From positions 4,588,001 through 4,652,000 of the forward strand of contig NZ_AP014862.1 in assembly GCF_002355475.1 (NCBI RefSeq): a stretch of 64,000 nt of DNA, written 5' to 3'. Origin of the DNA: Pseudomonas furukawaii. GTDB taxonomy: Bacteria; Pseudomonadota; Gammaproteobacteria; Pseudomonadales; Pseudomonadaceae. A model generated the notes under the pieces. The model was not told the DNA's origin and did not search any database. It saw only the letters and a program-made list of their open reading frames with translations. A program made the translations under genes and the position numbers. Positions 27,286 to 35,822 of the stretch are shown in pieces; within the stretch, counting starts at the first letter, position 1; each line of letters begins with the position of its first letter.

Positions 27286-28395
27286 ATGCCGTTCAATCGA
27301 ATCGAAGACCTCATCGAAGACTACCGCCAGGGCAAGATGGTGCTCCTGGTGGATGACGAAGACCGCGAGAACGAGGGCGACCTGCTGCTGGCCGCGGAAG
27401 CCTGCACCCCCGCCGCCATCAACTTCATGGCCCGCGAGGCCCGTGGCCTGATCTGCCTGACCCTCACCGACGAACACTGCCAGCGCCTGGGCCTGGAACA
27501 GATGGTGCCGGCCAACGGCAGCGTCTTCTCCACCGCCTTCACCATCTCCATCGAGGCCGCCAGCGGCGTCACCACCGGCATCTCAGCCGCCGACCGCTGC
27601 CACACGGTGCTCACCGCCGTGGCGCCCGGCGCCAAGGCCGAGGACCTGGTGCAACCCGGGCACATCTTCCCCCTGCGCGCCCGCGAAGGCGGCGTGCTGA
27701 CCCGCGCCGGGCACACCGAAGCCGGTTGCGACCTGGCGCGCCTGGCCGGCTTCAGCCCGGCGTCGGTGATCGTCGAGGTGATGAACGACGACGGCACCAT
27801 GGCCCGACGCCCGGACCTGGAGGCCTTCGCCGAGAAGCACGGCATCAGGATCGGCACCATCGCCGACCTCATCCACTACCGCCTCAGCACCGAACACACC
27901 GTCGCCCGCATCGGCGAACGGGAACTGCCCACGGTGCATGGCACCTTCCGCCTGGTGACCTTCGAGGACCGCATCGAGGGCGGCGTGCACATGGCCATGG
28001 TGATGGGCGAGATCCGCCGCGACGAACCGACCCTGGTGCGCGTCCACGTGATCGACCCGCTCAGGGACCTGGTGGGCGCCGAGTACACCGGGCCGAAGAA
28101 CTGGACCCTCTGGGCCGCCCTGGAGAAAGTGGCCGAGGCGGGCCACGGCGTGGTGGTGGTGCTGGCCAACAACGAGTCGTCCCAGGCCCTGCTGGAGCGG
28201 GTCCCGCAGCTGACCCAGCCACGCCGGCAGTTCAGCCGCTCGCAGTCGCGCATCTACTCCGAGGTGGGCACCGGCGCGCAGATCCTCCAGGACCTGGGCG
28301 TGGGCAAGCTCATCCACCTGGGCGCCCCGCTGAAGTACGCCGGCCTCACCGGCTACGACCTGGAAGTGGTGGACACCCTGCCGTTCGAGGGGTGA
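27286..28395 (+). CDS. RibBA-like protein (DHBP synthase with degenerate GTP cyclohydrolase II domain)
   Basis: The 369-residue protein has an intact N-terminal 3,4-dihydroxy-2-butanone-4-phosphate synthase ([27 protein letters not shown]). The C-terminal domain follows the cyclohydrolase II fold but lacks the zinc-binding cysteine cluster; the site reads [17 protein letters not shown]. It should make the riboflavin precursor but not open GTP. It is probably a second copy that raises flavin supply for the pathway served by the flavin reductase. The start at 27286 lies just past the GntR-type palindrome. Confidence 0.88.
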   Translation: MPFNRIEDLIEDYRQGKMVLLVDDEDRENEGDLLLAAEACTPAAINFMAREARGLICLTLTDEHCQRLGLEQMVPANGSVFSTAFTISIEAASGVTTGISAADRCHTVLTAVAPGAKAEDLVQPGHIFPLRAREGGVLTRAGHTEAGCDLARLAGFSPASVIVEVMNDDGTMARRPDLEAFAEKHGIRIGTIADLIHYRLSTEHTVARIGERELPTVHGTFRLVTFEDRIEGGVHMAMVMGEIRRDEPTLVRVHVIDPLRDLVGAEYTGPKNWTLWAALEKVAEAGHGVVVVLANNESSQALLERVPQLTQPRRQFSRSQSRIYSEVGTGAQILQDLGVGKLIHLGAPLKYAGLTGYDLEVVDTLPFEG

Positions 28396-28477
28396 TCCGC
28401 CCGCGCCGCGCCCTTCCGCAGCCGGGGACGGGCGGTGTTCCGTGAGCGAAGCAGGACCCATCGCGGGTGGTGGGCTG

Positions 28478-28504
28478 ATGGGTTTCGCTGCGCTCTACCC
28501 ATCC
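28478..28504. repeat. ATGGGTTTCGC-type dispersed repeat (IS left side)
   Basis: ATGGGTTTCGCTGCGCTC followed by TACCCATCC is a copy of the repeat also at 7785, 30021 and 30128. It lies 30 bp from the left inverted repeat of the insertion sequence. Confidence 0.7.
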
Positions 28505-28610
28505 TACGGGCGCGAGCCGGCTCTCGTAATTGGATGGACTCGCCCTCGCCGAGGCGTCGAGCGCGCCACGGTGGCACCCTACGATAACCACCGACAGCGA
28601 GGGCAAGGCC

Positions 28611-29714
28611 ATGCAAAAGCGTACGACGAAACCGCAAGCTGCACACCCGGAAACGCTCTCTCTGTGCACGACAGTCGCTGTTGATCTGGCCAAGCAGGTG
28701 TTCCAAATCGCCGGCGAAGAGGCGCACGGAGAGCTGGTGTACGAAAAGCGTCTCCAGTCGCGCGAGGCGTTCTCGAGGTTTTTGTACCAGATCGCCAAGG
28801 GCGCGACGGTCTTGCTGGAGACCGGGCCGGGCGCACAAGCCTGGGCAAGACAGGTGCAGGCCCTGGGTTGTCAGGTGCGCTTGTTACCCGCACAGCGAGT
28901 CGCCGAGCACCGCAGTGGTGCCAAGAACGATCGCAACGATGCGCAGGCGATCTTGCGCGCCGGACGCGATACCACCATCCATGCCGTACCGGTGAAAACC
29001 GTGGAGGCCCTGGCCATGCAGGCGGCGCATCGGGTCAGACAGGGCTACATACGGCGCCGGACGACGCTGGGTAATCAAATCCGGGGGCTGCTGCTCGAGC
29101 ATGGCCTGGCGATCCCGCAAGGCGCTGCAGCGCTCAGCGACCGCGTGAGCCGGATTCTGGAGGATGCCACGTTGCCGCTGCCAGACCTGCTGCGTGAGCT
29201 GATCGCCGATATGCAGGCGGAATGGCAGGCTCTGGAAGGCCGTCTCCTGCTGCTGACCAAACGGCTGGAACAATGTGCGCACGCGGACAAGACCGCCTCG
29301 CGACTGATGAGCGTGCGCGGGGTTGGGCCGATCATCGCCACTGCCCTGGTCGCCAAGCAGGTCGAGCCCGCGCGCTTCCCGAATGCACGCCAGTTCGCGG
29401 CCTACTTTGGCCTGGTACCCGATCAGCACAGCAGCGGCCAGAAGGTTCGGCTCGGCAAGATGAGCAAACGCGGTGATGGTTATCTGCGCAGCCTGATGGT
29501 CGAGGGCGCCCATGCGGTGCTCCGCACGCTCAAGGCTGACTCCGAGGAAGTGGACGACCGTCGGCTGAACCGCTGGATGCAGCGGCACGGACGCAAGGGG
29601 GCGGCCATACGTCTGGCCAACCGCAACTTGCGTATCGTCTGGGTGCTGCTGCAGTCGGACGCCCGCTACTGCCGTAATCCCTCTGTCCAACCGGGAGCAA
29701 CGATAGCCGAATAG
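28611..29714 (+). CDS. IS110-family DEDD transposase
   Basis: The 367-residue protein has an N-terminal RuvC-like DEDD domain (VAVDLAKQVFQIAG, LLETGPGAQAWAR, KNDRNDAQAILRAGR). A C-terminal transposase-20 domain follows (LMSVRGVGPIIATAL, FPNARQFAAYFGLVP, GQKVRLGKMSKRGDGYLR). All motifs look intact. The family acts with a structured bridge RNA encoded in the element. ATG 28611 is chosen over earlier in-frame codons because it follows the non-coding left end. Confidence 0.93.
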   Translation: MQKRTTKPQAAHPETLSLCTTVAVDLAKQVFQIAGEEAHGELVYEKRLQSREAFSRFLYQIAKGATVLLETGPGAQAWARQVQALGCQVRLLPAQRVAEHRSGAKNDRNDAQAILRAGRDTTIHAVPVKTVEALAMQAAHRVRQGYIRRRTTLGNQIRGLLLEHGLAIPQGAAALSDRVSRILEDATLPLPDLLRELIADMQAEWQALEGRLLLLTKRLEQCAHADKTASRLMSVRGVGPIIATALVAKQVEPARFPNARQFAAYFGLVPDQHSSGQKVRLGKMSKRGDGYLRSLMVEGAHAVLRTLKADSEEVDDRRLNRWMQRHGRKGAAIRLANRNLRIVWVLLQSDARYCRNPSVQPGATIAE

Positions 29715-29963
29715 ATCCCACGAGATCCCGCCACCGAGGCGCTGAGCGCCTCAACCGCTGCTGAGAACATTGACCCCAGGTCAGACCGCCGCGCGATGAT
29801 GCCTGCCATCCTACTGGCCCCTAAGCCTCTTCGTAATTGGCACGGCGCGAGCTCAGACAATGTTGGCCCGGAGCCCCTTTGCGGCTCCCTTGCTGAGGCC
29901 TGATACATAGATGCAACCGGGTTTCTCTGTTCAAAGCGGGTTGACAGTAAAAGGCGAGTCCAT
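29715..29963 (+). ncRNA. candidate bridge RNA in the IS right end
   Basis: The 249-bp non-coding right end contains a perfect hairpin (GAGGCGC-TGA-GCGCCTC, 29736-29752) and a second stem (GGAGCC/GGCTCC, 29870-29888). The 10-mer TCGTAATTGG at 29831-29840 repeats the genomic flank just left of the element (28524-28533), as expected for a target-binding loop. IS1111-type elements are known to encode their bridge RNA at this end. The exact RNA ends are not determined. Confidence 0.45.
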
Positions 29964-29967
29964 ACAT

Positions 29968-30154
29968 AGGGTGGGTCACGCTTCACCGACCCACCATCGG
30001 GGCCGGTCGTGGGCACGGTGATGGGTTTCGCTGCGCTCTACGCCATCCTACGGACCGCTCGCCAGCACGCTTATGGGGTGGGTCACGCTGCACCGACCCA
30101 CCGGCGAGGTCCGGTGCGGCCACGGCGATGGGTTTCGCTGCGCTCTACCCATCC
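29968..30154. repeat. two tandem copies of a ~90-bp composite repeat
   Basis: Copy 1 (29968-30051) and copy 2 (30074-30158) each contain GGGTGGGTCACGCT, CACCGACCCACC and then ATGGGTTTCGCTGCGCTC. They are separated by about 22 bp and diverge at scattered positions. They fill most of the gap between the IS element and the ABC transporter control region. Confidence 0.75.
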
Positions 30155-30245
30155 AATTACGCGCTGCACCTGACCCGCCGCGCGAAACCCTCCATTTCTG
30201 CAACCGTCGGCGATGACCGGCAGGGCGAAGGACTTGCAGAAAGTT

Positions 30246-30257
30246 TGGAATACCATA
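30246..30257. promoter_or_regulatory. degenerate GntR-type operator upstream of the ABC transporter
   Basis: TTGGAATACCAT differs from ATGGTATACCAT at two positions. It lies 173 bp upstream of the substrate-binding protein gene in a short AT-rich stretch. Confidence 0.4.
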
Positions 30258-30374
30258 ATATGACATTCCGTAGGCCGGAGATTTTTTGCGAGTGCGCCCA
30301 TCCGGGATCCGCATGAACAAGAGCACTCGACACGGCCGCCCTTGACGGCCCCCATGGGGTCCACTGCTCCTGAT

Positions 30375-30399
30375 AAGCGGGCATACGAAAGGCCCGCTT
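30375..30399 (+). promoter_or_regulatory. leader hairpin before the ABC substrate-binding gene
   Basis: A perfect 8-bp stem (AAGCGGGC / GCCCGCTT) with a 9-nt loop ends 31 bp before the ATG. No T-run follows, so it is more likely an mRNA stabiliser or leader structure than a terminator. Confidence 0.35.
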
Positions 30400-30430
30400 G
30401 CGTACAAACACAACAATGAGGGCAAGCAAG

Positions 30431-31456
30431 ATGGTGTTCAAAAAACGTGCAACCGCGGTGCTCACCGCCGCATTCCTGGCCCTGTCCGGCACTGCCGCCA
30501 TCGCCGCCGACAACCTCAGCTTCGTCAGCTGGGGCGGCACCACCCAGGATGCGCAGAAACAGGCCTGGGCCGAGCCCTTCAGCCAGGAAAGCGGCATTCG
30601 CGTCGTGCAGGACGGCCCCACCGACTACGGCAAGCTGAAAGCCATGGTGGAAAGCGGCAACGTCCAGTGGGACGTGGTGGACGTGGAAGCGGACTTCGCC
30701 CTGCGCGCCGCCGCCGAAGGCCTGCTGGAGCCCCTGGACTTCAGCGTCATCCAGCGCGACAAGATCGACCCGCGCTTCGTCTCCGACCACGGCGTCGGCT
30801 CCTTCTACTTCTCCTTCGTGCTCGGCTACAACCAGGGCAAGGTCGGCGGCAACGCCCCCCAGGACTGGAGCGCCCTGTTCGACACCGCCAACTACCCGGG
30901 CAAGCGCGCCCTCTACAAATGGCCGAGCCCCGGCGTGCTGGAGCTGGCCCTGCTGGCCGACGGCGTGCCCGCCGACAAGCTCTACCCGCTGGACCTGGAC
31001 CGCGCCTTCAAGAAGCTCGACACCATCAAGAAGGACATCGTCTGGTGGGGCGGTGGCGCCCAGTCCCAGCAACTGCTCGCCTCCGGTGAAGCCACCCTCG
31101 GCCAGTTCTGGAACGGCCGCGTCTACGCCCTGCAGCAGGACGGCGCGCCGGTGGGCGTGAGCTGGAAGCAGAACCTGGTCATGGCCGACTTCCTGGTGAT
31201 CCCCAAAGGCGCCAAGAACAAGGACGCGGCGATGAAGTTCCTCGCCGCCGCCAGCAGCGCCAAGGGCCAGGCCGACTTCGCCAACCTCACCGCCTACGCC
31301 CCGGTGAATGTGGACAGCCTGAGCCAGCTCAAGGGCGACCTCGCCCCGAACCTGCCCACCGCCTACGCTAAGGATCAGATCACCCTCGACTACGCATACT
31401 GGGCCAAGAACGGTCCGGCCATTGCCGCGCGGTGGAACGAATGGCTGGTCAAGTAA
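30431..31456 (+). CDS. ABC transporter periplasmic substrate-binding protein (spermidine/putrescine type)
   Basis: The 341-residue protein starts with a signal peptide (MVFKKRATAVLTAAFLALSG, cleavage after AIA). The mature part matches family 1 extracellular binding proteins of the PotD group (FVSWGGTTQDAQKQAWAEPF, WDVVDVEADF). The PotD group binds polyamines and other small cationic or zwitterionic compounds. Here the ligand is probably the substrate of the neighbouring catabolic genes. It is the first gene of a four-gene import operon. Confidence 0.9.
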   Translation: MVFKKRATAVLTAAFLALSGTAAIAADNLSFVSWGGTTQDAQKQAWAEPFSQESGIRVVQDGPTDYGKLKAMVESGNVQWDVVDVEADFALRAAAEGLLEPLDFSVIQRDKIDPRFVSDHGVGSFYFSFVLGYNQGKVGGNAPQDWSALFDTANYPGKRALYKWPSPGVLELALLADGVPADKLYPLDLDRAFKKLDTIKKDIVWWGGGAQSQQLLASGEATLGQFWNGRVYALQQDGAPVGVSWKQNLVMADFLVIPKGAKNKDAAMKFLAAASSAKGQADFANLTAYAPVNVDSLSQLKGDLAPNLPTAYAKDQITLDYAYWAKNGPAIAARWNEWLVK

Positions 31457-31458
31457 AG

Positions 31459-32397
31459 ATGGCGGCCGTCCAGCCCACCCCGGCCAAGGCCACCGGAGGC
31501 GCAGCCCGCGCTTCCGGCGGCTCCGACTCCAAGGCTGCGTCGATGAAGCATGACAACCAGACCGCGCTGCGCTGGCGCGGTGCCCGCAACCTGATCCCGG
31601 CGATGCTGTTCCTGGGCCTGTTCTTCCTGGCCCCGCTGATCGGCCTGCTGCTGCGCGGCGTGCTCGAGCCCACCCCGGGCCTGGGCAACTACGAGCAACT
31701 GTTCGCCAACTCGGCCTACGCCCGGGTGCTGTTCAACACCTTCGCCGTCGGCGGCCTGGTGACCCTGATCAGCGTCCTGCTGGCCTTCCCCCTGGCCTGG
31801 GTGATCACCCTGGTGCCCAATGGCTGGGGCCGCTGGTTGCTGAACATCGTCCTGCTGTCCATGTGGACCAGCCTGCTGGCGCGCACCTACTCCTGGCTGG
31901 TGCTGCTGCAGGCCTCCGGCGTGATCAACAAGACCCTGATGGCCCTGGGGATCATCGACCAGCCCCTGGAGATGGTGCACAACCTCACCGGCGTGGTGAT
32001 CGGCATGACCTACATCATGATCCCGTTCATCGTCCTGCCCCTGCAGGCCACCATGTCCGCCATCGACCCCTTGGTGCTGCAGGCCGGCTCCATCTGCGGC
32101 GCCAGCCCCTGGACCAACTTCTTCCGGGTGTTCCTGCCGCTGTGCCGTCCGGGCCTGTTCTCCGGTGGCCTGATGGTCTTCGTCATGTCCCTGGGCTACT
32201 ACGTCACCCCGGCCCTGCTGGGTGGCGCGCAGAACATGATGCTGCCGGAGTTCATCGTCCAGCAGGTGCAGTCCTTCCTCAACTGGGGCCTGGCCAGCGC
32301 CGCCGCCGCGTTGCTGATCGCCATCACCCTGGCCCTGTTCTACGTCTACCTGAAGCTGCAACCGGAATCCCCGGTGGCTTCCAGTACCGCGAGGTAA
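31459..32397 (+). CDS. ABC transporter permease (PotB-like)
   Basis: This permease of about 312 residues has an unusually long Ala- and Gly-rich N-terminus before the first membrane helix (LIPAMLFLGLFFLAPLIGLL). Six helices and the EAA loop region (LQAGSICGASPWTNFFRVFLPLC) follow. The start is uncertain: 31459 is 2 bp after the upstream stop, and 31543 would remove the extra N-terminus. It pairs with the next gene. Confidence 0.87.
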   Translation: MAAVQPTPAKATGGAARASGGSDSKAASMKHDNQTALRWRGARNLIPAMLFLGLFFLAPLIGLLLRGVLEPTPGLGNYEQLFANSAYARVLFNTFAVGGLVTLISVLLAFPLAWVITLVPNGWGRWLLNIVLLSMWTSLLARTYSWLVLLQASGVINKTLMALGIIDQPLEMVHNLTGVVIGMTYIMIPFIVLPLQATMSAIDPLVLQAGSICGASPWTNFFRVFLPLCRPGLFSGGLMVFVMSLGYYVTPALLGGAQNMMLPEFIVQQVQSFLNWGLASAAAALLIAITLALFYVYLKLQPESPVASSTAR

Positions 32398-32400
32398 GCC

Positions 32401-33210
32401 ATGCTGCTGTCACCCAACGCCATGGGCCTGCGCCTGCGCATCGGCCTCTACCTCACCACCGGGGCGATCGCGGCCTTCCTGCTGCTGCCGATCCTGTTCA
32501 TCGTGCTGCTGTCCTTCGGCTCCTCCCAGTGGCTGGTGTTCCCGCCGCCCGGCTGGACGCTGAAGTGGTACGAACAGTTCTTCTCCAACGCCGAATGGAT
32601 GGACTCGGCCCTGGCCAGCCTCAAGGTCGCCCTGCTGACCACCGTCTGCGCCGTGGCCCTGGGCCTGCCCACTGCCTTCGCCCTGGTGCGCGGCAAGTTC
32701 CCCGGCCGGGAGTTCCTCTACGCCCTGTTCACCCTGCCGATGATCGTGCCGCTGGTGATCATCGCCGTGGCCGTGTACGCCCTGTTCCTCAAGCTGGGCT
32801 ACACCGGGACGCTGTTCTCCTTCGTGGTCAGCCACGTGATAGTGGCCTTGCCCTTCACCATCATCTCCATCATCAACTCGCTGAAGCTGTTCGATCAGTC
32901 CATCGAGGACGCCGCGGTGATCTGCGGCGCCTCCAGGCTGCAGGCGGTGTACAGGGTGACCTTCCCGGCGATCCGCCCCGGCATGATGGCTGGCGCCCTG
33001 TTCGCCTTCCTGGTCTCCTGGGATGAAGTGGTGCTGAGCGTGATGATGGCCAGCCCGACCCTGCAGACCCTGCCCGTGAAAATGTGGACCACCCTGCGCC
33101 AGGACCTGACCCCGGTGATCGCCGTCGCCTCGACGCTGCTGATCGGCCTGTCCCTCCTGGTAATGGTGATCGCCGCCGTGCTGCGCCGGCGCACCCCTGC
33201 AAGCGCCTGA
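32401..33210 (+). CDS. ABC transporter permease (PotC-like)
   Basis: The 269-residue inner-membrane permease has six helices and the EAA motif EDAAVICGASRLQAVYRVTF, which contacts the ATPase. It starts 3 bp after the first permease gene and forms the heterodimeric channel with it. Confidence 0.92.
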   Translation: MLLSPNAMGLRLRIGLYLTTGAIAAFLLLPILFIVLLSFGSSQWLVFPPPGWTLKWYEQFFSNAEWMDSALASLKVALLTTVCAVALGLPTAFALVRGKFPGREFLYALFTLPMIVPLVIIAVAVYALFLKLGYTGTLFSFVVSHVIVALPFTIISIINSLKLFDQSIEDAAVICGASRLQAVYRVTFPAIRPGMMAGALFAFLVSWDEVVLSVMMASPTLQTLPVKMWTTLRQDLTPVIAVASTLLIGLSLLVMVIAAVLRRRTPASA

Positions 33211-33227
33211 GCGCCGAGGTAACGAAT

Positions 33228-34376
<1,149 letters not shown>

Positions 34377-34781
34377 GGCCAATGGGATGACGCCCCCGGG
34401 GCACGCCAATGCGCCCCGGGTTGGCCTCACCCCTCCTATGCGGGCACTCGCACTCTCACAGGCGCCGGTGATAGCGCACCTGATTCGCCGGGGCCTGATA
34501 TCGCGGGAAAAGAACAACGGCCATGAGAATAACGAGACAGTGCGCGAGAGTCTGTTGGAGGCGGCAACCCATCTTGTCACCGGACAACTTCAAACAACTT
34601 TGAAGTGTATGAATCCTGCGAAGAACCGGCTGCGATCCGCGAGACAACTCCACCAGAAAGTACAGATCAGACAGACAGCGAAATATTAAAAAATAGTTTC
34701 AAACACTAACTCGCAAAAAATAAAAAACCAGGCAAGACATGCCTTGAAAACTTCTGACATGCGAAACAACTCACAACTAGT
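34377..34781. other. 405-bp gene-free, AT-richer spacer between ABC operon and rfaH
   Basis: Base composition falls well below the surrounding genes, with runs such as AATATTAAAAAATAG. A GC-rich inverted repeat (CCCGGGGC / GCCCCGGG, 34395-34420) and a small perfect hairpin (CTTCAAA-CAAC-TTTGAAG, 34588-34605) follow the ABC operon. No coding region is supported. The composition shift marks a likely boundary of the eCIS island. Confidence 0.6.
34715..34744 (-). terminator. intrinsic terminator of rfaH
   Basis: On the minus strand AGGCA-TGTCT-TGCCT is followed by a long T-rich run (GGTTTTTTATTTTTT), 37 bp past the rfaH stop. Confidence 0.8.
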
Positions 34782-35285
34782 TCAAGCCACAAGATGGGAT
34801 ACGGGAATACTCACTTGCTGTTGTCGATTGAGGATGTTCAACAGGAGTATGACCCGTTGCTCGCCATCCATGGCGAGGAACAGCGCATCCATCTCCGCGA
34901 AGGGCCCGACCTGGACCTGGACCTTGTCGCCCGGGTTGAAGGCCGCACGGTGATCAGGCCGTTCACAACGCGACATGAGATGCTCGACGACCGCGTCAGG
35001 CACCCTCGAGGGCGCGCCAGAGAAGCTCACAACCCTCGCCACGCCTCGCGTTGAGCGCAACGCAGCCCAGTTGTCCTGGGCCCGGAGATGGACGAAGAGG
35101 TAACCCGGAAACAGGGGCTGGATGAGTCGCCGCAGCCGGCCACCCTTGAGACTTTCCACACTGAGGACCGGGCAGAAGCAATCGAAACCCTGGCGCTGGA
35201 GGTGCTCCTGGGCGCGCTCGTCCTGGCGTGCCTTGCATTGCACGAGATACCAGGCGATTTCAGGGAGAAGTATGTTTTTATCCAT
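34782..35285 (-). CDS. rfaH: RfaH, specialised NusG-paralogue antiterminator
   Basis: The 167-residue protein aligns along its length with RfaH. It has the NGN domain start WYLVQCKARQDERAQEHLQRQ, the core PLFPGYLFV, TRGVARVVSF and a C-terminal KOW part (GPFAEMDALFLAMDGEQRVILLLN). RfaH is recruited at ops elements and suppresses pausing and Rho termination in long operons. It is divergent from the 27-kb eCIS operon, whose leader carries an ops-like element. It carries about ten extra N-terminal residues compared with E. coli RfaH, and I found no alternative start. Confidence 0.9.
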   Translation of the reverse strand: MDKNILLPEIAWYLVQCKARQDERAQEHLQRQGFDCFCPVLSVESLKGGRLRRLIQPLFPGYLFVHLRAQDNWAALRSTRGVARVVSFSGAPSRVPDAVVEHLMSRCERPDHRAAFNPGDKVQVQVGPFAEMDALFLAMDGEQRVILLLNILNRQQQVSIPVSHLVA

Positions 35286-35822
35286 GGCCGTCCCTAGCGA
35301 AATAGATCCTCAGTCAGACGCTAGTTCCTCCCTGAAACCCACGCCGCCATGCAAATCGGCTTTCCGACTAGTGGTAGGGACCGCCTTCGGAGTTGAGGAC
35401 GCAACTTGTCCGCCGGTCGGAAATCACCCTCTTCCCACGCGGAAGGTTTGTCCCCCTTGAATGCCGAACTATCCTCAAGCCTTGTCCTCTGACAGCACTA
35501 ACTGAAGGCACTCTGCCATCAATTAATGCACATGGAATTGTGATCCCCAGTTAGTACACAAGTTCCAGATGAACAAACTTTCCCCCAACTTGCTGAAAGC
35601 GAGTGGCGGTAGCCTTGTCTCTGGAAAAACAACTGCACGGTCGACAAGGACGCGGCCCCATCCTCCCCCGCCCCACCGTGCCTCGCCGTTCCAGCGTCCC
35701 GCTGGACACGGCAGCTGTCCCGCCCCGCCCCAAGTCGAACCGAGTCATCCAAGAGTCCTCCAGGGACGCGTTCCGGCGCCGCCCTGGCTGGGTCCCCTGC
35801 ACAGCGCAAAGGAGTCGGCGTC
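35286..35822. other. 537-bp rfaH-eCIS intergenic leader
   Basis: This spacer separates divergent rfaH and the eCIS genes. It contains an inverted repeat CTTGA-N14-TCAAG (about 35456-35479), which may bind a regulator, and the ops-like element. I could not assign a convincing -35/-10 pair. No gene is supported. Confidence 0.6.
35605..35617 (+). promoter_or_regulatory. ops-like RfaH recruitment element
   Basis: GGCGGTAGCCTTG keeps the invariant GGCGGTAG core of the ops consensus and departs only near its 3' end. It lies on the coding strand of the eCIS operon, about 206 bp before the first start codon. The core can form a GGC-GGTA-GCC mini-hairpin, as exposed in known ops DNA. Confidence 0.65.

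Larger units (their letters stand above)
28534..29963 (+). mobile_element. IS110-family (IS1111 subgroup) insertion sequence
   Basis: An 11-bp inverted repeat (ATGGACTCGCC at 28534-28544, GGCGAGTCCAT at 29953-29963) brackets one transposase gene. The non-coding left end is about 77 bp and the right end about 249 bp. This asymmetry, with short subterminal inverted repeats, is typical of the IS1111 subgroup. Exact ends may extend a few bases beyond the repeats, and no target duplication is expected. Dispersed repeats flank it on both sides. Confidence 0.85.
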
